Assembly (NCBI RefSeq): GCF_000382405.1
Contig: NZ_KB908257.1
Span: forward strand, 186,001 to 250,000
Length of the DNA stretch: 64,000 bases
Source: Mycobacterium sp. 141
Lineage (GTDB): Bacteria; Actinomycetota; Actinomycetes; Mycobacteriales; Mycobacteriaceae
Direction: 5' to 3'
Part shown: in pieces, positions 17,365-26,529 of the stretch
Position numbering within the stretch: position 1 is the stretch's first letter
Layout: each line of letters starts with the position of its first letter
The notes under the pieces: generated by a model
Database searches by the model: none
Seen by the model: the letters and a program-made list of their open reading frames with translations, nothing else
Told to the model about the DNA's origin: nothing
Program-made: the position numbers and the translations under genes

Positions 17365-18483
17365 CTAGGCGTCGGCTGGATCCGCGGTGATCTCGACGGG
17401 CGGTGGGATCAGGACGAGCTTGCCGGGGTACTTCTTCGCGATGAAGTCCTCCTGCGCCTGGTGGATCTCGCTCAGCGGGTAGGTCTTCGAGACCAGCGGC
17501 TTGAGCTTGCCCTCGTTGATGTAGCGCACGATGTTCTCGACGACGGCGTCCTCCTGGAAAGTGCAGCCGAACAGCGAGAGGTCGTTGAGGTAAACGGTGC
17601 GCAGGTCGATCTCGGCCAGCGGCCCGCCGATGGCCCCGGCGATGGCATAGCGGCCCCCGCGGCGCAGCAGAGTGAGCAGAGTGTTCACGCCGTCGCCACC
17701 GACGACGTCGACGACCACGTCGATCGAGCGGGGGCCAAGCTCGACGACGATGTCGGCGGTCCGGTCGATCACGCGGTCCGCGCCCGCGGCGAGCACGGCG
17801 TCGGCCTTGCTCGCCGAGCAGACCGCGATGACCTCGGCACCGCGCAGCTTGGCCAGCTCGACCGCCGCGAGGCCGACACCGCCCGAGGCGCCCGTGATGA
17901 CAACCCGCTCCGCGCCCATATTGGCGCGGTGCAGCATCCCCTCGGCGGTCGTGAAGGCGATCGAGATGGTGCCCAGCTCGGCCGGGGAGAGGTCGGAGTG
18001 CACCGTGAACGACTCGCTCGACGGGGCGACCGCGAACTGGGCGAAGCCGCCATCGCAGTCACTGCCATAGGTCCAGCACTCGTAGGGACGACGGTCGACG
18101 TAATGGCGCATCAGGTTGCGCACCACCACGGGCTCCCCGATGCGGCCGGCGTCGACGTCAGCGCCGACGGCCACGATCTTGCCGTAGACATCTCCACCCT
18201 GGATGCGGGGGAAGCTCAGCGGCACCCCCGACCACGAGGCATCGTCGTGGTCCGCCTGGTCGGTGCCATCGCTCGCGGTCGAGTTGGTGTCGCCGCTGAC
18301 GGCCTTCGAGTACCAACCGATGCGGGTGTTGATGTCGGTGTTGTTGATGCCCGCGGCCTCGACCTGGATCAGCACCTCATCGGCCCGCGGCTGCGGTACC
18401 GGCACATCGGTGCGGTACTCGAGCTTCTCGGGACCGCCGTGGCCGGTCAATAGCACGGCGGACATGGTCGCGGGCAGGGTCAT
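17365..18483 (-). CDS. zinc-type alcohol dehydrogenase-like oxidoreductase (MDR)
   Basis: Medium-chain dehydrogenase/reductase of 372 residues. The GroES-like N-terminal domain has the AAGINNTDINTRIGWY segment; the Rossmann domain has GASGGVGLAAVELAKLRG. The structural-zinc Cys quartet of classic alcohol dehydrogenases is absent; an insertion around residues 63-85 is Asp/Ser/Thr-rich. It is first in a two-gene operon with the enolase-superfamily gene and is divergent from an IclR regulator with a palindrome in between. Substrate unknown. Confidence 0.87.
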   Translation of the reverse strand: MTLPATMSAVLLTGHGGPEKLEYRTDVPVPQPRADEVLIQVEAAGINNTDINTRIGWYSKAVSGDTNSTASDGTDQADHDDASWSGVPLSFPRIQGGDVYGKIVAVGADVDAGRIGEPVVVRNLMRHYVDRRPYECWTYGSDCDGGFAQFAVAPSSESFTVHSDLSPAELGTISIAFTTAEGMLHRANMGAERVVITGASGGVGLAAVELAKLRGAEVIAVCSASKADAVLAAGADRVIDRTADIVVELGPRSIDVVVDVVGGDGVNTLLTLLRRGGRYAIAGAIGGPLAEIDLRTVYLNDLSLFGCTFQEDAVVENIVRYINEGKLKPLVSKTYPLSEIHQAQEDFIAKKYPGKLVLIPPPVEITADPADA

Positions 18484-18513
18484 CGCTGATCTTCCGATAG
18501 AAATTTGGTCATG

Positions 18514-18532
18514 ATGTCCATTAATCGGACAT
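18514..18532. promoter_or_regulatory. probable IclR operator
   Basis: ATGTCC, seven bases (ATTAATC), GGACAT is a perfect inverted repeat in the gap between the dehydrogenase gene and the IclR gene; a third TGTCC copy follows at 18535-18539. An AT-rich palindrome at a divergent promoter is the usual site for an IclR regulator controlling both sides. Confidence 0.6.
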
Positions 18533-18598
18533 TGTGTCCAAAATAATTAACGAGCCCGTATGAACGCAAGCCCTAAACTGGGCGCTCGGTAAGGGGAG

Positions 18599-19423
18599 GT
18601 GATTCGCATCGACGAGCACGTACAGGACATGGACGGTGAAGTCGATTCTGATCGCGAGTCGGATCCGTCCAATCAGCTGAACCGTTCGGCGCTTCGTGCC
18701 GCATCGCTGCTCATCGCCGCAGGCAATCACCCCAACGGGGCCAGCGCCGCCGAACTCGCCCTCGAGACCGGCGTCCCCCGCCCCACGGCCCATCGGCTGC
18801 TGCTCAGCCTTGCGCACAGCGGCCTGCTGACCCGCAACGGCGGCACCTTCGCGCTCGGCTGGCGCACCGCAGCGCTGGGTCGCCTCGCGGACCCCTATCG
18901 CGGCATCCTGCCCCGGGTCCAGCTGGTCCTCGATCGCCTCGCGGCCGAACTCAACGAGTCGGTCGAGTACACCGTGTTCACCGGCCCGACAACGCAGGAG
19001 ACCATCGCGCAGGCCGCGAGCACCCGACTACTCGCCCCCTCACAGCGGTATGTCGGTCGCAGCTTCCCGCTGCACGCGAGCGCGACGGGCAAGGTCCTGC
19101 TCGCCGGCCTCGACGACAACCAGATCCGGGCACTGCTGCCCGAGCGTCTCGAAGCGATCACACCGCACACCATCACCGACCGCGAAGCGCTGATCTCGCA
19201 GCTCAACCAGGTGCGCACGCGCGGCTACAGCACGCTCGACAACGAGCTCGAGGAAGGCCTTTTCGTCATCGCGGTGCCCGTGCGCAGCACCAGCGGCGAA
19301 CTCGTCGGCGGCCTCGGGCTCTCGGGCCTCGACCAACGTTTGAAGTCCGTGAGCGGCGAATCGTTGGTGGAGAGGCTGCGCAGCGCCGCCGCCGAGCTCG
19401 GGGAGATCGTCAGCGCGTCTTGA
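18599..19423 (+). CDS. IclR family transcriptional regulator
   Basis: A 274-residue IclR regulator: winged helix-turn-helix in residues about 30-85 (GASAAELALETGVPRPTAHR) and a C-terminal GAF-like effector domain (SFPLHASATGKVLLAGL is the signature region). It is divergent from the dehydrogenase/enolase operon and likely controls it through the ATGTCC palindrome. GTG 18599 is poorly spaced from AAGGGGAG; ATG 18629 is an alternative start that leaves the DNA-binding domain intact. Confidence 0.88.
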   Translation: MIRIDEHVQDMDGEVDSDRESDPSNQLNRSALRAASLLIAAGNHPNGASAAELALETGVPRPTAHRLLLSLAHSGLLTRNGGTFALGWRTAALGRLADPYRGILPRVQLVLDRLAAELNESVEYTVFTGPTTQETIAQAASTRLLAPSQRYVGRSFPLHASATGKVLLAGLDDNQIRALLPERLEAITPHTITDREALISQLNQVRTRGYSTLDNELEEGLFVIAVPVRSTSGELVGGLGLSGLDQRLKSVSGESLVERLRSAAAELGEIVSAS

Positions 19424-19537
19424 CACGGTAAGCCGCGTGCAGGCACAGCCGGATCGCGGACGTGTCGTGCAGGCTCTCGATGAGGGCAAGGGCGAACAGG
19501 GCGATGACCCATGCAGTGATGGCGGCGAGCCACGCCG

Positions 19538-20521
19538 CTATCTGCGCACCTCGATGCCGTCCCCGGCCACTGTGTGCCCGATGACGGGATATCCGGGCAC
19601 TTCACCGACCACGAGCAAGCCACCGGAGGTCTGGGCGTCGGCGAGCAGCAGTAGATCGTCCTCGGTGACACCCGATCCGGGGCGTAGATGCGGCCGCACC
19701 CAGTCGAGATTGCGGCGGGTGCCGCCAGACACGTAGCCGTCGCGCAATGCGTCGAGAGCGGCGTCGATCACCGGCACCGCACGACGGTCGATCACCGCGC
19801 CCACGCCCGAGGCCCGGCACATCTTGTGCAGGTGTCCGAGCAACCCGAACCCGGTGATGTCGGTGGCTGCCCGTGCACCGGCCGCCAAAGCAGCTTCGGA
19901 CGCGTCGCGATTGAGCGCGGTCATCGTCGCCACTGCCTCGGCGAACACCTCGCCGGTCTGCTTGTGCCGGTTGTTCAGCAGCCCGACGCCGATCGGCTTG
20001 GTCAGTGTCAGCGGTAGGCCTGGCTCGGCGGCGTCGTTGCGTAGCAACCGATTCGGATCGGCCACACCCGTCACCGCCATGCCGTACTTGGGCTCCGGAT
20101 CATCGATGGAATGGCCGCCGATCACCGGACACCCCGCCTGCGAGGCGACCGCAAGCCCGCCGCGGAGCACCTCGGTCATCAGCTCCATCGGCAGAGTCTC
20201 GCGTGGCCAGCCGACGAGGTTGATCGCGACCACGGGACGCCCGCCCATCGCGTACACATCGGACAGTGCGTTGGCCGCGGCGATCCGGCCCCAGTCGTAG
20301 GCGTCGTCGACCACGGGCGTGAAGAAGTCGGCGGTCGAGAGCACCGCGAGGTCGTCGCGGATCAGCACGGCTGCCGCGTCGTCGCCGTCGTCGAGCCCGA
20401 CCAGGACGTTGTCCCCGGACTGGCCGACCAGCCCACGCACCGCGTCCTCCAGTTCGCCCGGCGGGATCTTGCACGCGCACCCTCCGCCGTGGGCATAACC
20501 GGTCAGGCGAACGGATTCCAT
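19538..20521 (-). CDS. selD: selenide, water dikinase
   Basis: Makes selenophosphate from selenide and ATP, the selenium donor for SelA. The 327-residue protein has the Gly-rich HGGGCACKIPPGEL with the catalytic Cys and Lys; VGLDDGDDAAAV and TKPIGVGLL are typical ATP-binding segments. The active-site residue is Cys rather than Sec, so it can be made without the system it serves. It is divergent from selC-selA-selB. Confidence 0.96.
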   Translation of the reverse strand: MESVRLTGYAHGGGCACKIPPGELEDAVRGLVGQSGDNVLVGLDDGDDAAAVLIRDDLAVLSTADFFTPVVDDAYDWGRIAAANALSDVYAMGGRPVVAINLVGWPRETLPMELMTEVLRGGLAVASQAGCPVIGGHSIDDPEPKYGMAVTGVADPNRLLRNDAAEPGLPLTLTKPIGVGLLNNRHKQTGEVFAEAVATMTALNRDASEAALAAGARAATDITGFGLLGHLHKMCRASGVGAVIDRRAVPVIDAALDALRDGYVSGGTRRNLDWVRPHLRPGSGVTEDDLLLLADAQTSGGLLVVGEVPGYPVIGHTVAGDGIEVRR

Positions 20522-20561
20522 GGCGCCAATGTAGCCGCTCGCGGCATTGGCTAAGTTGAGC

Positions 20562-20660
20562 GGCGGAGGCGTTTGGGTTCCTGGTGGGCCCCCCGGTCTT
20601 CAAAACCGGTGAGGCCGAGTATCTCGGTCTGGCGGGTTCGATTCCCGTCCGCCTCCGCCA
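20562..20660 (+). tRNA. selC: tRNA-Sec (anticodon TCA)
   Basis: The long tRNA typical of selenocysteine: acceptor arms GGCGGAGGC (20562-20570) and GCCTCCGCC (20651-20659), an anticodon stem CCGGT/ACCGG with loop CTTCAAA giving TCA at 20600-20602, a long variable arm, and a GGTTCGATTCC T loop. No CCA is encoded. It lies between selD and selA. Confidence 0.97.
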
Positions 20661-20690
20661 GTTGTCGTTGTCGACGCTCGAGGAGGGCAA

Positions 20691-21992
20691 GTGACCCAGC
20701 TCGATCCGCGTCGGCACATCCCGCGTACCGACCAGCTGTTGGCGCTACCAGAGGTGCGTGAGGCCCGAAAACGCCTGGGCGACAGCGCTGTCCGCGCCAC
20801 AGTGCTCAAGGCCCAGGAGCAGGCGCGGCAAGGGGCGCTGCCGCCAGGGGAGGTGGCGGCGACCGTGGTGGCGGCTCTGGCCGCGCGGGCACCGATGTCC
20901 CTGCGGCCCGTGCTCAACGCCACCGGTGTCGTCGTCCACACCAATCTGGGCCGCGCGCCGTTGTCGGGGGCGGCGGTGGACGCCCTGGTCGCGGCCAGCG
21001 GATACGTCGACGTGGAGATGGACCTCGCGACCGGCACCCGGTCCAAGCGCGGGGTCGCGGCTCGGCAAGCTCTGCTCGCGGCGTGTCCCGCGGCCGAGGA
21101 TGCGCTCGTGGTCAACAACGGCGCCGCCGCGCTGGTGCTGGCCACCACCGCACTCGCGGCGGGCCGTGAGGTGGTGGTGAGCCGCGGCGAGTTGATCGAG
21201 ATCGGTGCCGGGTTCCGCCTGCCGGACCTGATCGCATCCGCCGGGGCCAGGCTGCGCGAGGTCGGCACCACCAACCGCACGCATCTGCGGGATTACGCCG
21301 ATGCGCTCGGCCCGGACACCGGATGTGTGCTCAAGGTCCACCCGAGCAATTTCCGGGTCACCGGCTTCACGTCGGCGGTCTCGCTGGATGAGATTCGAAA
21401 CCTATTGCAGGACAAGGATATACCACTCGTAGCAGATCTCGGCAGCGGGCTGCTTGCGTCTGATCCGCTGCTGCCCGACGAGCCCGATGCCGCCACGGCG
21501 CTGGGCGACGGCGCCGACGTGATCACCGGAAGCGGCGACAAGCTGCTCGGCGGTCCGCAGGCCGGGATCGTGCTGGGCCGCTCCGACGTCGTGGCCCGCA
21601 TGGCCCGCCACCCGCTCGCGCGTGCCGTGCGCGCCGACAAGCTCACCCTCGCGGCGCTGGAGGCCACGCTGTGCGGCGGGCCGGCCCCGGTCATCCAGGC
21701 GCTGCACGCCGACGCCGAGGGGTTGCGGACCCGGGCCGTACGCATCGCTGAAGCCGTGGGCGCGACCGTGGTTCCGCACGACGGACGTGTCGGCGGTGGC
21801 GGTGCCCCCGGTGTTCCGCTGCCCGGTTGGGCGGTCCGGTTACCCGAGGCTGTCGCGGCCCGGCTGCGGGCCGGCGATCCCGCGGTGCTGCCGCGGGTAC
21901 ACGACGGCGCCTGCCTGCTCGACCTGCGTTGTGTCCCCGAGTCCGACGACGAGCGGGTGCTGGCCGCGGTGCAGACCGCGCTGGGTGGCTGA
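20691..21992 (+). CDS. selA: L-seryl-tRNA(Sec) selenium transferase
   Basis: PLP enzyme converting Ser-tRNA(Sec) to Sec-tRNA(Sec). 433 residues; LNATGVVVHTNLGRAPLS is the N-terminal signature, and SGDKLLGGPQAG carries the PLP-binding Lys. GTG 20691 follows GAGGAGGG at ideal spacing and lies 30 bases after selC. Its stop is two bases before the selB start, so selA and selB are translationally linked. Confidence 0.97.
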   Translation: MTQLDPRRHIPRTDQLLALPEVREARKRLGDSAVRATVLKAQEQARQGALPPGEVAATVVAALAARAPMSLRPVLNATGVVVHTNLGRAPLSGAAVDALVAASGYVDVEMDLATGTRSKRGVAARQALLAACPAAEDALVVNNGAAALVLATTALAAGREVVVSRGELIEIGAGFRLPDLIASAGARLREVGTTNRTHLRDYADALGPDTGCVLKVHPSNFRVTGFTSAVSLDEIRNLLQDKDIPLVADLGSGLLASDPLLPDEPDAATALGDGADVITGSGDKLLGGPQAGIVLGRSDVVARMARHPLARAVRADKLTLAALEATLCGGPAPVIQALHADAEGLRTRAVRIAEAVGATVVPHDGRVGGGGAPGVPLPGWAVRLPEAVAARLRAGDPAVLPRVHDGACLLDLRCVPESDDERVLAAVQTALGG

Positions 21993-21994
21993 CG

Positions 21995-23785
21995 GTGCAG
22001 CAACACGTTGTCGCCACAGCCGGGCACGTCGACCACGGCAAGAGCACGCTCGTGCGCGCTCTGACCGGTATCGAACCGGACCGGTGGGCCGAGGAGCGTC
22101 GCCGCGGCCTGACCATCGACCTCGGTTTCGCGTGGACCACGCTGCCCTCGGGACGGGAGGTCGCCTTCGTCGACGTGCCTGGGCATGAACGCTTTCTGGG
22201 CAACATGCTGGCCGGGCTCGGGCCGGCTCCGGTGGTGTGTTTCGTGGTCGCCGCCGACGAGGGCTGGCGGGCGCAGTCGAGCGACCATCGCGACGCCGTC
22301 GCGGCACTGGGCATTCGGCACGGCCTGGTGGCGATCAGCCGCGTCGACCGCGCTGCGGACCGCGTCGACGACGTGATCGCACAGGTCCGCGCCGAACTGG
22401 CCGACACCGGGCTGCACGATGCCCCGGTGGTCGCGGTGTCGGCAGTCGACGGCACCGGTCTGAGTGAGCTGCGAACCACACTGGATGGCGTACTGGGTGC
22501 GCTGCCTGATCCGGCACCGACTGCCCGGGTGCGACTGTGGGTGGACCGATCGTTCACCATCACCGGTGCCGGGACGGTGGTGACCGGCACGCTGGCGGCG
22601 GGCACGCTGGCCGAAGGTGACCGGCTTCAACTGATCGGCCGGCGGCGGGTGCGTGAGGCGGTCGTTCGTGGTCTGGAATCTCGCAACCAGCCCTACCCCG
22701 CACTCGGCCCGGTGACCCGGGCCGCGCTCAACCTGCGCGGGGTGCCGGCCGATCAGGTCCGCCGCGGCGATGTGCTGTTGACTCCCGGCGCGTGGGAGAC
22801 CACCCACATCCTCGATGTGCGCCGCGTCAGCGGCGCCGCGTTCAGCGATGCTCCCGAACGACTCACCGTGCACGTCGGTACCGCGGCGGTGCCGGCCCGG
22901 CTGCGTCCCTTCGACGCCGACCACGCCCGGCTCGTGCTCGACCGGCGGCTGCCGCTCGTGCTCGGCGACCGGTTGGTGCTGAGACATCCGGGTGGTCGTC
23001 GGGTGCTGGGCGGTGCTCAGGTACTCGACGCCGACCCGCCCGCACTGCGGCGCCGTGGTGACAGCGCCCGCCGGGTCGGTGCGCTGGCCGGGATGGATCC
23101 GCACGGCGATGTGCTCGTCGAGGTGGCCCGTCGGGGTGTGGTCACCGAAGAACACCTGCACCGGTTGAGCTTTCGGACCGATGAGGCACCGATAGGTGTC
23201 TGCGTGATCGGACACTGGTGGGTGCATGCGCCCACGTACGAGGCGTGGCAGCAACGGCTGCGCACCGCGGTGCAGGAGCTGCATGAGCGGGATCCGCTGG
23301 CCGTCGGCATGTCTCGCGGGGCTGCCTGCGATCTGCTGGCGCTACCCGACCCGGCGCTGCTCGACGAGATCAGCCGCGCCGCGGGTCTCGATCAGGCCGC
23401 CGGTCTGATCCGGCGGCCCGGCCGTCCCGACGATCTCGGCCCCGCTGAGACCGCAATCGCAGAACTGATAGAAAGATTGCGGGACAATCCTTTTCACGCA
23501 CCCGAAGCCGACAACCTGACCGCCCTGCACCTGGGCGCGCGTGAACTCGCCGCCGCCGAGCGGGCCGGCCGGCTGCTGCGCCTACGCGACGGGGTGGTGC
23601 TGCTGCCGACCGCGCCCGCCCTGGCGATGCGTGAGCTGGCCCGGCTGGACCAGCCGTTCACCACCAGCGAGGCGCGCCAGGCACTCGGCACCACGCGCCG
23701 CGTCGCCATCCCGCTGCTGGAGCACCTCGATTCCCGCGGCTGGACCCGCCGGCTCGACGCCGGTCACCGTGAAATCGTGCGCTGA
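21995..23785 (+). CDS. selB: selenocysteine-specific elongation factor
   Basis: Delivers Sec-tRNA(Sec) to UGA codons that carry a SECIS. 596 residues: GTPase domain with AGHVDHGKSTLVRAL (G1) and DVPGHERFLG (G3), elongation-factor beta-barrels, and C-terminal winged helices (from about residue 400) that bind the SECIS loop. GTG 21995 begins right before the G1 motif. The only certain target in the window is fdhA, about 12 kb upstream. Confidence 0.97.
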   Translation: MQQHVVATAGHVDHGKSTLVRALTGIEPDRWAEERRRGLTIDLGFAWTTLPSGREVAFVDVPGHERFLGNMLAGLGPAPVVCFVVAADEGWRAQSSDHRDAVAALGIRHGLVAISRVDRAADRVDDVIAQVRAELADTGLHDAPVVAVSAVDGTGLSELRTTLDGVLGALPDPAPTARVRLWVDRSFTITGAGTVVTGTLAAGTLAEGDRLQLIGRRRVREAVVRGLESRNQPYPALGPVTRAALNLRGVPADQVRRGDVLLTPGAWETTHILDVRRVSGAAFSDAPERLTVHVGTAAVPARLRPFDADHARLVLDRRLPLVLGDRLVLRHPGGRRVLGGAQVLDADPPALRRRGDSARRVGALAGMDPHGDVLVEVARRGVVTEEHLHRLSFRTDEAPIGVCVIGHWWVHAPTYEAWQQRLRTAVQELHERDPLAVGMSRGAACDLLALPDPALLDEISRAAGLDQAAGLIRRPGRPDDLGPAETAIAELIERLRDNPFHAPEADNLTALHLGARELAAAERAGRLLRLRDGVVLLPTAPALAMRELARLDQPFTTSEARQALGTTRRVAIPLLEHLDSRGWTRRLDAGHREIVR

Positions 23786-23864
23786 CCGTCACGGTGCTGT
23801 TTGGTTTGCCCGCCTGCGGAAGGGGAATTACGAGAGACAGAAATCTGCCGAGGAGGTGGCCCGC

Positions 23865-24122
23865 GTGCCGAATTCATCTATCAAGAACGAAAAAATGTAT
23901 CGGGATCTTCGCAAAGAGGGTGACTCCAAGGAGAAGGCCGCGAGGATATCCAACGCGGCTGCCCGGAAGGGCGCGTCCACACAGGGTCGCAAAGGCGGCA
24001 AGTCCGGCTCTTATGAGGATTGGACAGTTGCCGAACTCAAGAAACGGGCCAAAGAAATAGGTCTGTCGGGCTACTCGTCGCTGCGTAAGGCCGAGCTGGT
24101 CAGCAAGTTACGTCACCACTGA
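23865..24122 (+). CDS. Rho-termination-factor N-domain (SAP-like) small protein
   Basis: An 85-residue basic protein. The first half (MYRDLRKEGDSKEKAARISNAA) is a DUF7218-like segment; the second half (DWTVAELKKRAKEIGLSGYS to LRKAELVSKLR) is a Rho N-terminal/SAP-like helical domain that binds nucleic acid in relatives. GTG 23865 is preceded by a strong AGGAGGTGG. It resembles stand-alone nucleic-acid-binding stress proteins; its role is unknown. Confidence 0.82.
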   Translation: MPNSSIKNEKMYRDLRKEGDSKEKAARISNAAARKGASTQGRKGGKSGSYEDWTVAELKKRAKEIGLSGYSSLRKAELVSKLRHH

Positions 24123-24530
24123 CCCGGCCGCCGCTGAGCCGCAACGCCGCCGGTGCATTCGCGGGCACCGCCGGGCACTGCGGCGGGATCGGTTCGAGCC
24201 GCCGGTATTCGCCGCCGAGGAAGTGTGCCGTCATCGGGATGTCGAATATCTCGCCGATGCTCCTGTACGGCACGCCGTACATTTCGTCGGCCAAACGGTG
24301 CACCGTCGCGTTTGCGTTGCGACCAATCCTTGAGTCCCACATACAGAGACGCGGATTGGCCGGGATGATGCAGCGGCTGGCCGAGCCATTTCAGCCAGCG
24401 CGGCACCCGGCCGCCACCGTCGGTCATCACGGTGGTCAGCAGGGCCATCGCGTTGGAGCTCTTGCCGCGGCCCACAGCCTTCGAATTCAGTGATTCGTTG
24501 ACCTTGTCCATGTCGGCGTTGTGCACTTGG
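24112..24530 (-). pseudogene. C-terminal remnant of a GMC (cholesterol-oxidase-like) oxidoreductase
   Basis: Two minus-strand frames together match the end of a ChoD-like GMC flavoenzyme: first DKVNESLNSKAVGRGKSSNA to SASLYVGLKDWSQ, then after a frameshift NATVHRLADEMYGVPYRSIG and EIFDIPMTAHFLGG, the conserved active-site region. The N-terminal FAD-binding half is missing and the two parts are out of frame. A start codon is lacking for the intact sequence. Confidence 0.6.
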
Positions 24531-24635
24531 GCACGCCGACCTCCGGGTTGATCGGGGATAAAGACGCGTTGCCGCCCCTGTTCGGCACGGTAATGTTTGC
24601 TCCGCATGTGCACTACGGGGAGAGGGGGCCGTGGC

Positions 24636-25712
24636 ATGGGGATGCCGCCGGACAGCAGCCCATACGGGTCGCAGACGGTGACGGGTCCGGGGTGGCCGAA
24701 CATCGACGAGGAGCAGCTGACCGCGGCGTCGACGTCCTATCAGAAGTTGGCTGCCAACATCACCGGCAGCATCGTGCCCGAGCAGACCAACCAGCTGATG
24801 AAACTCAACGAGGTCTGGCAGGGTGACGGGGCCATGGCCGCATCCGGCGAAGCCACCACCATGATCGGCCACCACGAGGCCAACGGGGCTCAGGCCCAGG
24901 CCATCGCGACCCAGCTCACCGCCATGGCAGCGGCCGTCGTGCAGACCAAGACAGCTGTCAACGCCACCGCGCAGCAGGTCCAGCATGAGGTTGAGATGTT
25001 GCAGGCGTTGCCGATCGACAACAAGCAGGAGTTGATCGAGGGCGTCATCAAGATGGGGCTGTCGCAGAACATTGCCACCGTGACGGCGGCGACCTCGGAG
25101 CTGGCCAGCAGCCTCGGCACCACTGCCAACATCCCGGCGGTCACCACGCCGCCCACGGCCCAGGCTCAGCAGGCCGCGCAGCAGGGTGGCGAGCAGATGA
25201 TGCAGATGATGAGCCAGCTGCCGCAGCTGCTGGGGCAGATCCCGCAGCTGCTCGGCCAGATCCCCCAGCAGCTCACCCAACCGCTGCAACAGCTGACCCA
25301 GCCTTTGCAACAGTTGACCCAGATGTTCGGTTCAGCAGGCAAAGGCGGGGCCGGCAGCGGTCCGATGCCCTTCGCCGCGTTCTCCACTCATCCCGCAGCC
25401 GGGGGCTCCGGTCCGAGCTCGGGTGCTGGGCTGATGAAGGCGGCGTCGTTGCCGGGCTCCGGCGGCGGAAGCGCGCAGACACCGCTGATGGGCAAGCTCG
25501 TGGGCGGTACCTCGCCGGTGGCGGTGGCCACCGACCCCGCTATGGCCGGCAGCAATGCGTTCGGCGGGGTGGCTCCGGTTGCCTCCGGAGGCATGGGACC
25601 GATGGGCGCGATGGGGCATCGCGGCTCCGGTGGTGGCACTACACAGGGACTCGCAGTTCCCGCCCCTCTCGAGCACGAGCTCGACGACGGTGACGTGGAC
25701 GATGACTGGTGA
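24636..25712 (+). CDS. ESX (type VII) secretion-associated WXG-containing protein
   Basis: A 358-residue protein with an N-terminal helical region (residues about 25-160) containing a W-x-G turn (LNEVWQGDGAM), a Gln/Leu/Pro heptad stretch around residues 180-220 (LPQLLGQIPQLLGQIPQQL), and a Gly/Ala/Pro-rich tail that ends in an acidic DDGDVDDDW. This is the layout of PPE/EspB-like type VII substrates. ATG 24636 follows GGGAGAGGGGG. The next gene, 48 bases on, carries a YxxxD secretion motif, so the two probably fold as a pair and are exported together. No ESX machinery genes are nearby. Confidence 0.7.
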   Translation: MGMPPDSSPYGSQTVTGPGWPNIDEEQLTAASTSYQKLAANITGSIVPEQTNQLMKLNEVWQGDGAMAASGEATTMIGHHEANGAQAQAIATQLTAMAAAVVQTKTAVNATAQQVQHEVEMLQALPIDNKQELIEGVIKMGLSQNIATVTAATSELASSLGTTANIPAVTTPPTAQAQQAAQQGGEQMMQMMSQLPQLLGQIPQLLGQIPQQLTQPLQQLTQPLQQLTQMFGSAGKGGAGSGPMPFAAFSTHPAAGGSGPSSGAGLMKAASLPGSGGGSAQTPLMGKLVGGTSPVAVATDPAMAGSNAFGGVAPVASGGMGPMGAMGHRGSGGGTTQGLAVPAPLEHELDDGDVDDDW

Positions 25713-25760
25713 GCCGGCCGTCATGCGGGTAGGTGCGATCGAGTTTGAAAGAGGTGCCTC

Positions 25761-26507
25761 GTGAGCAGCACACCGTTCACCACCCCCGGCGCGCTGAATT
25801 GGTCTGCCGCTCCCATCCAGCTGCCGGAAATGCCGACCATCCAGGCCGGTGAGGACGCGATGAGCATGACGATCGCCGGCTTGCTGCCGACCATGGCGGC
25901 CGCGCTGACCGCCAACGTCACCGCGCTGTCGGCCAAAGAGAACACGTTCAACGGCAAACTCTCCGACGCGCAGGGCGCGTACGAGAACGCTGACCAATCC
26001 GGCCAGCAAGGCGTCGGGCAGCTGGGTCAGATGATGGGCCAGCTCGGCCAGATGGGTCAGATGGCCAGTCAGCCCGCGCAGGCCGCCGGCGGTATGGGTG
26101 GGCAGTTCGGCTCGCTGATGGAGCCCGCCATGAAGGCCATGGACGGTGCCAAGGGTGGCGGTGGTTCCGGGTCCGATGTTCCGGGGGACGGCACGTCCGG
26201 CGGAGGAGCGGCAGGTCGTCCCGGTGGCATCCAGCCGCTGAACGAGCGTGAGGCCAAGCTCAACGAGCGGGACGCCAAACAAGATGAGCGCGAGGCGCGG
26301 CAGAACGAACGCGATGTTCAGCAGGACCAGCGACAGGCCGGCCAGGATGCCCGTGAGGCACAGCTGAACGAGCGCTCACACCAGGCGCCGGCGAGCCCGC
26401 ACAGTTCCGGAGCCGGGCCGAGTGAGAACCGGCCGAGTGTCGGGCCGGCTCCGGTCGCCCCCCAGCCGCATCGCCACGACGACGGAGACCTGTCGCGTCG
26501 GATGTAA
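25761..26507 (+). CDS. PE-like type VII secretion substrate with YxxxD motif
   Basis: A 248-residue protein. Residues 1-85 form a helical hairpin ending with AYENADQSG, a Y-x-x-x-D type VII export signal. A Gln/Gly/Met repeat (QLGQMMGQLGQMGQM) follows, then a Gly-rich linker, then six to seven imperfect heptads of the type NEREAKLNERDAKQDEREAR (residues about 165-210), predicted as a long charged coiled coil. GTG 25761 has AAAGAGGTG upstream. It forms a two-gene unit with the WXG protein before it. Function outside the cell unknown. Confidence 0.7.
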   Translation: MSSTPFTTPGALNWSAAPIQLPEMPTIQAGEDAMSMTIAGLLPTMAAALTANVTALSAKENTFNGKLSDAQGAYENADQSGQQGVGQLGQMMGQLGQMGQMASQPAQAAGGMGGQFGSLMEPAMKAMDGAKGGGGSGSDVPGDGTSGGGAAGRPGGIQPLNEREAKLNERDAKQDEREARQNERDVQQDQRQAGQDAREAQLNERSHQAPASPHSSGAGPSENRPSVGPAPVAPQPHRHDDGDLSRRM

Positions 26508-26529
26508 GCCGGCACCCTTGTCCCAGGTT

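Noticed and set aside
19424..19537. Minus-strand hydrophobic stretch after selD (AWLAAITAWVIALFALALIE and a basic tail)
   Set aside because: Looks like a membrane helix, but no start codon is in frame before a stop; could be a relic, not supported as a gene.
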